From Iris pallida (lineage: Eukaryota; Streptophyta; Magnoliopsida; Asparagales; Iridaceae): a DNA stretch of 64,000 bases. The translations under genes were made by a program, and so were the position numbers. The notes under the pieces are model-generated. The model saw nothing but the letters and a program-made list of their open reading frames with translations. It had not been told where the DNA came from and did no database searches. Below are positions 1 to 14,100 of this stretch, piece by piece. Within the stretch, counting starts at the first letter, position 1; each line of letters opens with the position of its first letter. The stretch is taken from positions 37,136,153 through 37,200,152 of the forward strand of contig JANAVB010015600.1 of NCBI GenBank assembly GCA_029216955.1, read 5' to 3'.

Positions 1-1154
1 TGATCATTTAATAACCTGCGTAGTTAATGAACAATTTACTCTAAGCTAGTTTCATATTTAGTGTTCAGGGCTACTTGTCTATCTTCTATAATATTTTCTT
101 GGCCAAATTAAGTAGTATAGCATGTCACTTTTATAAAGTGAACCATATGCTTATTATCCTGCAAACCTTAGTGTATAAACCTAGGTTAGTTATTACAACA
201 CATGGATAGAAAACTAACTAGTTAAAAATATTAGGAATTGTTCTTAACCAACTTGTATCAAATATTACTCAGGAGGACATACAGCTCTATTGCCTACCCG
301 TACCTCCCCGGAGCCAGGCAAGTACTTTTCTATGGTTTTGTGCATTTACATTCTTGTACTCTTGCTTATGACACGTCATGACACGATATTATGTACCCTG
401 TACTCCTGTACAGCTGTTCTTGTACTTACTTGTGTCGGGTGGAGAAATACACTAGCCATGTGACCAATCCCGGTTACTATACTCATGTGCCTAGCTTAGG
501 CCCCGCATTGTGCATGCGAGCCCTAAGTCATACCATTCATGTACTTTCATGTGCTTACCCCCAGCCGGTCACATGAGCTAGTTGTATTTCAAACATGATG
601 CACTTGTCATGTCTTGTACTTCAGGTTCATAGTTACATCCCTGTACTTTACATTCCTTCTTTATTTCCTGTACTTACATTCATGTACCTTCATGTTCTTT
701 TCCTGTACTTTATAGTTCATGTTCTCCTGTACTCATTTTCATATCATGTTCTTGTTTATTACCTAGAACCGTGCTTAGCTCCGCTCCTGACTGGATAAGT
801 TGCAGGTATGCTTGAAGGATATCATTCTACCTTATGGGCCAGAGTCCGGGATCTTAGCTGAGCAGGATGGGTCATGACTTAGCTTAAGGTTCAGGTTTAG
901 ACTGTTAGCTTTACTCTTAGATATTGTTTTAGAATTCATAGTACATTTCACTCTTGATGACTCGTACATTTATATACATAGAATTGTGGATTATGGTGAT
1001 CATTCTGGGATACGTTTTTAGGTGCTGTGATTATATACATTTATGATTATCTGGTTAGATTTCTCTAATTTGGTACAGCTTACTACGTCGTGTCTAACGA
1101 CGAAGGCTGGGCGTGTCCGACTCGTGTCCGATTATTCGGGAGCGGGTCGTGACA
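1..1154 (+). repeat. LTR-like remnant ending GGGTCGTGACA
   Basis: The stretch ends at 1154 with GGGAGCGGGTCGTGACA, the terminus also seen on the gypsy LTRs ending at 6072 and 17904. Its body has the texture of those LTRs: degenerate short words such as TTCATGTAC and CCTGTAC, with no long reading frame. I infer the 3' part of an older LTR whose start lies outside the window. The short ORFs at 391-798 have no recognisable domain and are not called as genes. Confidence 0.5.
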
Positions 1155-2179
1155 GAGACTGCGTCCGATTTTTATTTTTTTATTTTGGTGGGTTAGACTT
1201 TCCCAGGCATTTAACTTTATGGATTTTTAGTTTTTGTTGCATGGGTTCTGGTTAAGATTTCACGGCAGCATACTTTCAGGTCTCACAACAACCGGCTCTC
1301 TCCGGAGTAAAATAATAATATCGACTGCTTTCGTTCCAATTTTTAATCTCTTTATAAATATGTATATATTTTTGTTGGGATCATTTCGGCTTTCGTATTA
1401 TGTTGCTCGGTTTCATATCTACATCTACAGTAGCATTTGTTGATTATATAAGAACATAGAAGCAAAGGTCATTGTTTTGAGATATCTATGCACTCTAGCT
1501 TACCATAAATCATGTAACCAAAATAATCAACACACCATGTCTGTGAGTAATCCAGGAAGAGTTCTCGCTGCATGCAAAGCATATTTAATGTCCTTTGCTT
1601 TGTAGTTTGGAGAAGCCCACAACTTTTCTTTAAGGTGTTATGCTAAAGTTTATAAATCCATTGTGATCATGAGATTTTCTTCATGACAACTAGGACAAAG
1701 CTTTCTTGTCCTTGATATTTTTAGTAAGAATTCTAAAGCTATGCCACTATGGATTAATCTCTTCGTTTAATTATTATTATTAAAATTGAGGATGATGGAC
1801 TGTTCCTTAGATTATTATGGTTTATAAATTAATAATATAAGAATTCTTATTGCAAAATTATTTGATTGAGAAATTTACAGTTGGTAATACAATTTTAAGG
1901 ATTGTGAATTTACATGAATGTGAATTTGGAGTTCTTTTTTGTGTTATAATAATAATAATTTTTTTGGTCATATAAAAGGATTCATATGCTTATGATTATT
2001 TTATTTGAGTTGTAATCTTATAAATGTGCATGTACATAAAGTTTTGGACATGATTCGATTTTGTAAAATTTAGTCAACATTCAAATTTTTGGTGCCTTTT
2101 GTGACTAGCAATAGTCGTCTAATATTCTAAATAGACACATCGAAACAAGATATCGCCAAAGTGACCTCTCTAGCGTAGA
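1155..2179. other. AT-rich sequence, no gene seen
   Basis: I see no coding, RNA or terminal-repeat signature here. The last part abuts the TAGTC target site of the gypsy element, and the matching continuation resumes at 17910. The right end of this stretch is therefore probably part of the decayed copia element or its leader. Confidence 0.5.
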
Positions 2180-2878
2180 TAGTCTGTAGCTCCCCTTCCC
2201 GAAAATTTTTGAATTATATTTTTTTCTATTATTTATTTGATTTAAATGGTGATTTTTAGGAGTTTATAAATAATATTTTAGTTAATTATTACGGTAGATG
2301 ACTTTGGCCATGGTTGAGTTTTGAAGTACAAGACGACTAGGAATCATGGCACGGATAGTGCAGTGGCGTGCTTTGACTAGTGTTTAGCCATGGTATGGGA
2401 ATGCCGAACCATAGGTGTGTCCTAACTAGGAAAACCAGGCCAAGTTATAGCATGACCATTATAAATAAGTTTAATTAATTATTATTAGATTTATTGACTT
2501 TGCAAGAACCCGGTTGAACCAAGTTAGTCCGAACTGGGTCGAACCAAATCCAAACCCATATAGGCATGTAGTGGGACCAAATACAGCCTTGTAGACATGT
2601 TTGGTAAATGCAAATATTTTTGTATGCATTTTTAGAAATTGGCAATTATTTTCAAAATATTTGTGATAGGTAGATTGTAGGTATTATTATTATTAAATAG
2701 TGTTTTACAATATTTGTACAATTTTCTGGACCCGGATAAAGGTGAATAGTATGGATTCACCAAACCACCATTTAATTATATTATTATTTTGTGGTGATTA
2801 AATAAATATATTTATTACTATTAGATATTATTAATATTGATTATATTTATAATATTATACTGTCTGTATGGAATTTGT

Positions 2879-3261
<383 letters not shown>

Positions 3262-3730
3262 ATGTGTATGCATATATGAATATATTATATATATAGGTGT
3301 ATATGTGTTGTATATATAAATATATGTAATATATATGTATACGTGAATATGTATTTTTTTTAATGTATATGTGTATATGTATATGTGTATGTATATATAA
3401 AAAAATATATGGGTGTAAATATGTATGTATATATAAATGTATATAGATATATGTGTGTTTGTGTATATATATAAATATATTTGTATGTATATACATATAT
3501 ACTAGACTAAATAAGAATAAAACAAAAAGCAAAACATAACCAATCCTAGCCTTTCCAATGGGCCGAGCCCAAGCTCAGCCGAGCAAAGCCCTAAAACCCG
3601 CGCTAATAACAGCAGCAAGCAAACTCATTCAAAGCCCCACAGCCCGAACTAATCCCCACAGAAACATCAAGCAGCAGCGGCCCAACCACCCTCAAACCCC
3701 AAACCGCAGCACAGCCAAACAGAGATGACA

Positions 3731-3852
<122 letters not shown>

Positions 3853-5357
3853 CAAGACATAGAGTGGAGGAGTATCTCGAAAACCCTAACGCCGCCATCT
3901 CCCTACTCTAGGCGGCTACCCCGACGGCCACGCGTCGTCGGAGGACCACCGGCGGCCGGCTGCGCACGCGCGGACAGTGCGCACAAGCACGGAGCAAAGG
4001 CACCAGCAAGGCGACTTCACGGTATAATTTTTCAGGCCATGATTACTCGTTTTGCGATTTGTAAAGCATTTTAGAAAGCTTACTAGACCCTCTTCAAACC
4101 CCTTCAGGTGGATTTTATTCTATGACAGTAGAAACCCCAGAAAATCGACACAAAGTCGATCAAATAACTGACCGAAAACAGAGCATAAGACAGTCTACAC
4201 ACCCGTATTCGAGGATCGATTTCGATCGATCCAGTAAACATTTAGAAATTCCACTTGAACACAGTTATAGACAACATATAGGGCTTCACGACCCAATTTG
4301 CAGAACCCGATTACATCGAATACACGCCAAGAAATCAGATCCCAAACTTTGACAAAAACTTGTTTTCAAAACTTAGAAAATTATCCGATACGACGTGCGC
4401 CCCGCCAATTCGAACGACGTAGTCACGAACTGTAAGCATCGAAAGGTGCGTATCGACTTCGTGGACGTGTGGGCTTTGACGGAATTTAATTTGGTCGCGT
4501 GTGCACGACGAATTTGTTGCGTATCCGTCGAAATTCATCGTATCGGCCTCTGTGCAAATTTTCCAATTACTTTGTGCACGTTCGTCAGATCGAGACGAAA
4601 CTTATGCCAACAGGACCGTATAATATTTTTGGTCCTGTATACCAAGTTTTGTTCGATTTCGAGACAGTTGATCGGATAGTCGTTTCGCGGGCCCCACTGT
4701 CCGAATTAACGGGCAATTTTGTGCACGGTCCACCAGAATCCACAATTGGACATACCGTTGGGTTCATATCATCAAAATAAATTCATAGACATATAATTTG
4801 ACAACTTTAGAGACTATTGACTATTGCACGATTTTAGGTGCAAAACGGGTCCAACGGCGGACATCATTTTTGCCCAAAATTACTGTGTCCAGAATTGGAC
4901 TTAAGGACAGACAATCCTAGCTAATTTGACTATTTTAAGAATGTTGGCAATATCTATTTTAGCTTTTGGAGACAGTTATGATAATTTGGACTTTATGGCT
5001 CACCAGTTGACTATATTTTGTGGGATCTGCATACAATCTCCAGGCAAGATACCTTACATCCCTCAACAGTTCATTTTCATGCTTATAGTTCATCTGTTTT
5101 AGTAGGTTATATTCAGTTACCTTAGTTGCTATAAATTTATATGATACCATGTTTACTAGTTTATTGTCTTGCTATTATATCAGTATTTTCTGACTTGATA
5201 GCGTAGTTACACCAGGCTTGATTCACATTATGGTTCATGCTAGAGTAGTCCTTACCTGTGTCATAGCTGAGTTGTACCGTGTCATCACCTGTATCTTGAC
5301 TGAGTCATGTCTGCAAGTATGTGTAATTGAACTGCTATTCATGTATAGTTCCCACAA

Positions 5358-5472
5358 CCTGCGAGTCCACATACGGGGCGAGGGTTGTCCATTGCACCTG
5401 CGAGTCCACACACAGGACGAGGGTGACTTGTCTTGAAACTGACCTGTGAGTCCACGTCGGGGCGAAGGTTGG
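5358..5472 (+). repeat. CpG-bearing tandem repeat in 5' LTR
   Basis: Three imperfect copies of CCTGCGAGTCCACA...GGGGCGAGGGT begin at 5358, 5397 and 5443. The same array is present in the 3' LTR at about 17200-17312. It is not obviously coding. Confidence 0.8.
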
Positions 5473-6072
5473 TATTCCATTGATCTCTTGTTTACTTGTT
5501 CTTCCAGCAGTTCATTTATGCATAGTTGATCCCGTATCCGTGTTCATTGTTACCTGTCAGTAGCCACATATTAATCTCATGTCTGGTTCTTGCTTATACC
5601 CTATTTATATTATTACATGATTAAACTGTTAGATAGGCACGTTTTTATGTATTTTGCTATGTCCCCTGAGGACCTGATGATCTCTTCAGGTAGCTGATTG
5701 CATGAAGTTAGTTAACGGCTCATGATGGTAGTGATTATGCCTGCAGGGATACAGGTATTTGCTTGTGATATTTCTTTATTATCCTCTCATGCTTTATATT
5801 CTACGCATGATATATTCTGCTTATTTATAGACTCATATCATTCTTGGAGTCTAATCGGACAATATGCTAATGGGCTGCAGACCAAGACCCATACTTGTTC
5901 ATACTTGTTCATTCTTGTTTATATGATTCCTGTGGATTGAGATATAGTTTAGATTAGACATGATACCATGACCTTGACAGCTTATACGTACTCGAGTCGG
6001 GCTGGAGTCCGCTCGATACGTAGCTGGCTTGCTCGTGAGCTCGCGTCCGAAAAGTGGGTGCGGGTCGTGACA

Positions 6073-6630
6073 AGTTTTTGTGGTGGCCCATGCAGGTCAG
6101 AGCATATCATATCGGTTACGTAACTGTACTGATACGAGCCTGCGAATTTGACTGAACCTTAGAAAAGTCAATCCACACTGCCTTGAAAATTCTCCTAAGA
6201 AATTCTCTACGTCCATGAAAACTCCATGTTTGCTCTCAATTATACCTCCTTGTTTTTTGTATCATTGAATTCTCATCCCTTCTATTTCGAAGTGATGAAC
6301 GATCGTGCTGTCTAGGGTTTATCAGAAGTTCTTAAGTTATAGTGTAATAATGCTTGAATATTGAATAATTGGTTGTTTATAGATATGAGAGATTATAGAT
6401 GCCATATGCCCTAGATATCTGTTGGAAGGATGTTAGCAACTAGTTGGAAATTACAAGATTTTAGTGACCGTATTTTGAGGAGTAGTATGACCAAAGGTGG
6501 CTAGAGAAGGTTATAGAATATTTTTGGAGGAATTAAATTGAGGAGATTAAGGTAATAGTAGACTTTAATTTTTAAGTCATAGTTATGAATTAGAATTTTG
6601 AGGACAAAATTATTTTAAGGTGGGTAGATT
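6073..6630 (+). other. Residual internal region of the gypsy element
   Basis: Only 558 bp lie between the LTRs. TCAGAGC at 6097-6103 may be the relic of an initiator-Met primer-binding site, although TGGTATCAGAGC itself is not intact. The right end carries the FEDK-like polyprotein terminus and a purine-rich tract next to the 3' LTR. I see no gag, protease, RT or integrase. This looks like a large internal deletion rather than a solo LTR. Confidence 0.7.
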
Positions 6631-7203
6631 TGTAGCTCCCCTTCCCGAAAATTTTTGAATTATATTTTTTCTATTATTTATTTGATTTAAATGGTGATTT
6701 TTAGGAGTTTATAAATAATCTTTTAGTTAATTATTACGGTAGATGACTTTAGCCATGGTTGAGTTTTGAAGTACAAGACGACTAGGAATCATGGAACGGA
6801 TAGTGCAGTGGCGTGCTTTGACTAGTGTTTAGCCATGGTAGGGGAATGCTGAGCCATAGGTGTGTTCTAACTAGAAAAACCAGGCCAAGTTATAGCATGA
6901 CCATTATAAATAAGTTTAATTAATTATTATTAGATTTATTGACTTTGCAGGAACCCGGTTGAACCAAGTTAGTCCGAACTAGGCCAAACCAAATCCAAGC
7001 CCATGTAAGTATATAGTGGGACCAAATACAGCCTTGTAGACATGTTTGGTAAATGTAAATATTTTTGTATGCATTTTAGAAATTGGAAATTATTTTCTAA
7101 ATATTTGTTATAGGTAGATTATAGGTATTATTATTAAATAGTGTTTTACAATATTTGTATAATTTTCTGGACCCGAATTAAGGTGAATAGTATGGATTCA
7201 CCA

Positions 7204-7910
<707 letters not shown>

Positions 7911-7913
<3 letters not shown>

Positions 7914-8259
7914 AGCGGATCAAAAGCCCCCCTTAGAAAGCCCCCAAAAACCCCCCTCACTCTAATTCGTAATATTAATGTTAATATTAATGTTAATATT
8001 AATGTTAATGTTAATATTAATGTTAATATTAATTTTAATGTTAATATTAATTTTTTTAAATTTTTTTTTATATTTATGTTAATGTTATTGTTAATATTAA
8101 TGTTAATGTTAATATTAATGTTAATATTGATTTTAATGTTAAGTTTAATGTTAATTTTAGTATTTAATGTTAATATTAACATTAATATTAACATTAAATT
8201 ACGGATTAGAGTGAGGGGGGTTTTTGGGGGGCTTTCTAAGGGGGGCTTTTGATCCGCTT

Positions 8260-8261
<2 letters not shown>
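7911..8261. mobile_element. Palindromic MITE inserted in (TA)n
   Basis: The left end starts GGGAGCGGATCAAAAGCCCC. The right end read on the minus strand starts GGAAGCGGATCAAAAGCCCC. The match continues for about 60 bp with only small differences, and the interior is made of TTAATATTAATG-like units that are themselves near-palindromic. The element could fold into one long hairpin. It has no coding capacity. (TA)n on both sides fits a TA target, but a TSD cannot be read inside a TA repeat. I do not recognise the family. The rice Micron elements are a known precedent for MITE-like elements in (TA)n, but I cannot say this one is related. Confidence 0.85.

Positions 8262-8343
<82 letters not shown>
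8262..8343. repeat. (TA)n between MITE and LINE
   Basis: A pure TA run separates the MITE right end from the LINE 5' end. It is probably part of the original LTR microsatellite. Confidence 0.95.
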
Positions 8344-8349
<6 letters not shown>

Positions 8350-8354
8350 AATAT

Positions 8355-9679
8355 ATACAATTTTTTGATGGCTCTTCCCCTTCCTCCGTGAAGCTCTCCC
8401 CTCTCCCTTGGCCGGCCTAGGCCGGCCACCCCTCCCCCTCAGCCCCCCCACCCTCTCATCTGTTCCTCGCCGCCCCCCCCCCCCCGATGTCTTCTCCCTG
8501 GCCCTCGGAGACGCAAGACTGGCTTCGTCTCCTCCTCCCCGCCGTCATTCAGTCCAGCTCCTCTCCTCCTTCCCCTCCGAGCTCTCCCTCGCCGTCGGTC
8601 GCCCCTTCAGTCGCACAGCCCGGAGCCCGCCCCCCCCCGTTCCGGTGCATCGGGGTGGATCTCTCAGCCCCGCGCAGTGCTCGCCCACCGACTCTCCGCC
8701 TCCCTCTGTTCCGGCCGTCGGCGACGTCGACGCCGGCCACCACCCGCTTCCCCACCTTGTTCCCGCCCTACCCCCCAGTTCGAACTCACCCTTCCCCCTT
8801 GGAAGGCGTGAGCCTCAGCTCTGCTAACCTCGGGCCCCCCGCCACCCAGTACCTCGGGACCTCTGCTGAAGGCGCGCGCCCCGAGGTCCTTCTCGATCAC
8901 GCTGCCTGCTTGGAGTACAGCCCTGTCGAGCTGTCGCCAGCTGTTGCGCAGCTCATTGCGTCCCCAGCCGTTGCACAAATCATGGAGCGCGTCTCATCCT
9001 TCGTCGCTCAGCAGCTGCGGACTGCGCTCGCCCAGGGTGGGCCACCCCCCCTTGCGCAGTCCATTTCCCTCACCCGCCTCCCCCCTCCCCCGCGCAGAAC
9101 TCCCCCCTTCCCTCTGCGCAATCGAACCCCCCTCATGTTTGCCTCTCCCACCCCCACCCGTCACTCATCCCCCCTCCCTCCTTCCCCCTCCTCCCCCTCC
9201 CATTGCGCCCCCCTCCCTCTACCCTACCCAGCGTGCAGCCCACTCGCCACCCCCCCTCGTGCAGCCCCCCCCTCCACCCCTGCGTAGTCCCACCTCCGCC
9301 CTCTCATGTCCCCCCCTTCTAGCGGCATACCCGCGGGCTCTCGCCCTTTTCCGGCGACCCCCAGGCCAGGCGCTTCCGCGATAGCTGCATCACAATTTCA
9401 TCCTCTCCTCGTGTCGTCCCCTCCGGGCACCCCCTCCGCGCCGGAGGCTTCTGCGGCACCCCCTATTCTCAGCGCCGGCGTGGCCCCAGTCTCTGGCCCG
9501 AGCGGCGTATCGCCCTCCATCGCCCCACCACCCCCCCTCTCAGGCAGGCATCCCCAGGCTACCACCACTGCCTCCATCCCTAGCGCCGGGGTTGCCTCCA
9601 CCCAGAGTGGATCCCAGCCGGCCGTCCCGGCTCTGCGGGAGTCTCAACCCCCGGGCCGTCTCAGCCTTCCTATGCTGCC
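8355..9679 (+). promoter_or_regulatory. GC-rich 5' UTR / probable internal promoter of LINE
   Basis: This 1.3-kb stretch is strongly C-rich and CpG-bearing in an AT-rich setting. LINEs usually carry an internal promoter at this place. It also holds long proline/serine-rich open frames (8487-9287 and 9306-9839, same frame). The codons just before the ORF1 ATG read SQPSYAA in the ORF1 frame, back to a TAG at 9581. Part of this sequence may therefore once have coded an N-terminal extension of ORF1 that is now out of frame. Both roles are inferred. Confidence 0.55.
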
Positions 9680-11119
9680 ATGCTGCGTCCGGACCTCTCT
9701 CCCTCGAAGGGCACTATTCTCTCAGACGTTGATCTCAAGGACATTGATTATTCTCATGACTCCCCTGCCCCAGTCATCCCCTTTTCCGAAGTGGAAGTAT
9801 ACTCGCTGTCAGCGGCCTTTCCTCACACCTTCATTCTGAAATTCTCCTCGGGGTGCCCCAAACTTGCCAAGGTTCAGGAAGCGATTGCCAAGTGGAACCT
9901 AGCATCTGACTATCGAGTAGCCCCCCTTGATCCCAGGCACATCCTCCTCCACCTATCTTCGGACCGCGATCACAGGACTGTGTGGTCCAAGGGCACAGCC
10001 AAAATCGATACTCACCACATGAAGATTATTAAGTGGACCCCAAAATTCAACACCAAAGAAGATTCAGCCACTGTGGCAGCGTGGGTTACCCTCCCCAATC
10101 TTCCTCTCATTTGCTTTGTCCTAGCAGCACTAAGACGTATCGCCAACTCTTTCGGAACGTACGTGGCCACGGCGCCCGAGACCAGCAACCTCACCAAAGC
10201 TCACTACGCCAAACTCTGTGTTGAACTAGATCTCACTTCAAAACCACCTAACTTCATTACCATCGAGCTGGGCAACCACACCCACACCCAACAAATCCTC
10301 TACGACAACCACATATTATTTTGCAACCACTGCCACTTAAGAGGCCACCTTCCGAAGTTTTGCCACCGCCTTTACCCGGAGCTCAAAAAGAAGTCATCCA
10401 GGAAAGACAACGACCTCCCAGGTGAAAGATCTCTCAAGTCGCCCATCTTCCCTCTCCCGAATTCCTACATACGATTCGAATCCAGCCCCAACGAGCCAGC
10501 CTCCAGCGACCCTCCGAGCAGAGCTATGATCCCTTACACTCCCCAACACATAGCGACCTCCAACCAATTCGCCATTCTCGACTCAGAGGATCCGGAGTCG
10601 GCCACCACCCCCAACGGCTCTAGGCTTCCCGAGCTCTCACCTTCCTCACCCAACTCCTCGCGAGCGAAGAAGGGTACCACCGTGAGCGGCACAGAGCAAC
10701 GGACTCCCCCCAGTTGTCTGGAGGCAGAATCCACGGCCTCTCCCCCAATCAACGCAGCTCTACTTTCCCCCAGTGGGAACCCAATCGAAGACGCTCTAGC
10801 CCTTCTTGGTCCCGACCAAGCGAGGAGAGGCATGCAAGTCCTAGCCGCAGGAGTCCCTCTTCAGCAGTTGTTGACTGAGAAAGCTCACGACTCCCTAGCC
10901 ATTCCTCTAGAGGACCCCATTGTCGACTCGGCTGGAGACCTAATAGGCCCCTCCTCAAGTCCGAACGAACACCACAACTGCAATCCCCCAACAACAACAA
11001 GCACGGTAGTACCGAACTCCCAACGGAGCAAGGAAGGTGCAGACAAGACCGTCACCATCCTAACCAGATCCGCCGCAAGGCGGAACAAAAAATCCCCCCA
11101 CAACATCATAAATGCTTAA
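9680..11119 (+). CDS. LINE ORF1: DUF4283-like RNA-binding protein with CCHC zinc knuckle
   Basis: The product is 479 residues and probably binds LINE RNA to form the ribonucleoprotein used in retrotransposition. Residues about 40-210 resemble the DUF4283 domain of plant LINE and retroelement proteins, with the AAWVTLPNLPL segment typical of it. A zinc knuckle of spacing CX2CX4HX4C follows at C215, C218, H223 and C228. A Ser/Pro-rich disordered tail runs to the end. The ATG at 9680 is the first in frame after the TAG at 9581. A longer ancestral start is possible because SQPSYAA directly precedes it in frame. The stop codon overlaps the ORF2 start by 8 nt. Confidence 0.9.
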   Translation: MLRPDLSPSKGTILSDVDLKDIDYSHDSPAPVIPFSEVEVYSLSAAFPHTFILKFSSGCPKLAKVQEAIAKWNLASDYRVAPLDPRHILLHLSSDRDHRTVWSKGTAKIDTHHMKIIKWTPKFNTKEDSATVAAWVTLPNLPLICFVLAALRRIANSFGTYVATAPETSNLTKAHYAKLCVELDLTSKPPNFITIELGNHTHTQQILYDNHILFCNHCHLRGHLPKFCHRLYPELKKKSSRKDNDLPGERSLKSPIFPLPNSYIRFESSPNEPASSDPPSRAMIPYTPQHIATSNQFAILDSEDPESATTPNGSRLPELSPSSPNSSRAKKGTTVSGTEQRTPPSCLEAESTASPPINAALLSPSGNPIEDALALLGPDQARRGMQVLAAGVPLQQLLTEKAHDSLAIPLEDPIVDSAGDLIGPSSSPNEHHNCNPPTTTSTVVPNSQRSKEGADKTVTILTRSAARRNKKSPHNIINA

Positions 11120-14100
11120 CATCCTATCTTGGAATGTTCGAGGCCTGGCTAACAAACCGACACTAAGAAGAATTTCCAGCCTTCGAAAAATTCATAAAGT
11201 TGACATCTTCATCATCATTGAACCCAAAATCCCCTCCAAACGTCTAAAATCTACCCAAATGGCCCTGGGCCTACCTATAACGATTGCTGGCAGGCACGAC
11301 ATTTGGATTTTGGGCTCGAAGGATGTCAAACTCTACATCATCCAGGATTTCCAACAAGCCCTCTCTTGCTGGGTCACACATCCCACTCTTCCGGAGCGTG
11401 TCATCCTTTCAACGGTACACGGTAGCTATGTCATCGCTGAATGCAAAAGCCTTTGGAACGATCTTCTCGACATCTATCTCCACAACACCAACACCCCCTG
11501 GCTTTGCATAGGGGACTTCAATGCCATCACCCACAGAGAAAAGAAGATCGGTGGTCGTCCCACACCCCTATCAGCCATGCAAGACTTCAACGACTTCATA
11601 TTCAACGCTCATCTTACTCTTCTCCAGTTCAAAGGGAGCGAATTCACCTGGTGCAATATGCAGGACGGCGATTGCCGCCAATATTCCCGTCTGGACAGAG
11701 CCCTCACCAACGCTCGCTGGCACGGAATGAGGATCAGCTCCACCCTGTCCCACCTCAACTCCGCAGAATCTGACCACGCCCCTATTCTGGTGGAGACCAA
11801 TAACAACAACCACCTTTCCAAAAAGAACTTCCAATTCCTAGACTTTTGGACTGAACACCCGCAGTTCTCGAGCGTCGTTGCTGAAGCCTGGAACAGCCAG
11901 GACTCCACAAACCCTCTCACTCGGGTTAGTAACAAGCTCAAAGCCACCAGGAAAGCCCTTTCCAATTGGAGCAAACAAGCCTTTGGGGACATTTTCCAAG
12001 CGATCCGCGTCGCCAAAGACGACGTCGCCCGAGCAAAAGCAAAATTTCTAACCGACCGATCCCCTGCGGCCAGAAGTGCCCTAAACCTCACCAAGGCCAT
12101 GCTCAAATTCAGACTCAAAGTTGAGACCGATTTCTGGAAACAGAAAGCTAGGCTGAAATGGGACAACGACGGGGACAAAAACTCTAAATACTTCCACGCC
12201 TGCGTCAATGGCAAAAGAAACAAACTATCGATTCATCACATATTCGACGAGCACGGCACCATCAGAACTGACCATAAGGGTATCCAAGAGGCGGCCGTCG
12301 ATTACTATACTAAGTTATTCTCCAAGGAAACAGTCCATAAAGACTCATCATTCCTCGACCAAATCCCCACCATCATCAACGACTCCGACAATGCTTTGTT
12401 GGATCGCCCCCTGTCCGAACAGGAAGTGAAAGACGCGGTGTGGGCTTTGAACGAGCACAGCACCCCCGGCCCAGACGGATTTACCGGAGTCTTCTTTCGT
12501 TCCTGCTGGGAGATTATCAAGCGGGATATCACCGACGCGGCTATTGCTTTCCTTGAAGGAGCTCACTACCCCAAAGCTATCTCCAGCGCCAACCTCATCC
12601 TCATCCCGAAAAAAGACAACCCCAACTCATTCCGCGACTTTCGACCTATCAGTCTTTGTACCTTCACCAACAAAATTATATCCAAGATCATTGCCACTAG
12701 AATGACAGACATTCTTCCCAAAATCATCTCGGAGGAGCAAAGCGATTTCGTTCGAGGTAGGAACATCCAAGACAACATCATGCTGGCCCAAGAACTTATC
12801 ACATGTATAAAGTTTCCTGCTCGAGGGGGCAACATCGCCATCAAAATTGACATGGAGAAAGCCTACGACAGACTCGATTGGCAGTTCATGATCTGGGTCT
12901 TCAGAGCTTTCAGATTTTTGGAGAATTGGACCAACACCGTGTGGAGATCCGTCAGCAACTCCTGGTTCTCTACTATCATTAACGGCCAATCCGAGAGATT
13001 TTTCAAATCTAGCCGCGGTGTCAGACAAGGCGATCCTCTATCATCCACGATCTTCATCATCGCAGCTGACGCCCTGAGCAGAAACCTCAACAACATGGCC
13101 AACACCCCGAATTTCCAACAATATCACACCGCCAGTGGATGCCCCACCATCACCCACCTGGCGTTCGCCGACGATTTACTTATCTTCTCTTTTGGGGATG
13201 TCGGATCGATGGAGGTGGTTCACAACACCCTGACGCGGTACTCCACATACTCTGGCCAGAAAATCAACCATTCCAAGAGCATCATCTACGCCCACCACAG
13301 CATCAAAATTGAGAATGCTACCAGTCTAACCAACCTCACTTCCTTCTCGGTGGCCCACCCCCCCTTCAACTACCTCGGCTGCCCTCTGGTGTACGGGAGA
13401 TCCAACGCCAGCATTTTCGAGAACCTCATCACCAAAATCAGGAACAAAATCGAAGGTTGGCACAACGCCACCCTATCCCCAGGCAGCAAAATTATCCTCA
13501 TCAATCATGTCCTCAACTCCGTCCCCATCCACACCTTAGCGGCTTGCTCCCCGACCAAGAAGGTCCTTGAGTCGATCGAGCAGATCTTCTGCACGTTCTT
13601 CTGGGGTCATAACGATGGTAAAGACAAACACCACTGGGCCAGCTGGGATGTTATAGCCACTCTGATTGCGACCGGCGGACTGGGTTTCACCAAACTCAAT
13701 GACATCGTCAAAGCCATCTCCATGAAACTGTGGTGGAAATTACGCACGAACGAAAACCTATGGACCAGGTTCATGAAGGCCAGATACTTTAAGTATATCC
13801 ACCCAGTGATGGCCAGAGCCAATAGCAGATCCAATTCGGCTTGGCGCCACATTTTACGGGGCCGCAAATTGGCTGAGCCAGCGATTAGACTCCATCTGGG
13901 CGACGGCAAGGCCAACTTCTTCCTAGAAAGATGGATCGGTGATAGCCTCATCCCGAACACCCCTGGAGCCCCCAGCAACAGCAGAATCAAAGACCTGTGG
14001 AACCCCACTAATAACGAATGGTTTTGGGGCCGGATTCGAGATTGGGCCAGCAACGAAACGGTCGACAGCATTCGCCAGCAAGGTCTTATCATAGGTCCCA

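Noticed and set aside
8549..8978. Gly/Arg-rich minus-strand ORFs in the LINE 5' region
   Set aside because: Complement of a C-rich region with few stop codons. No family resemblance.
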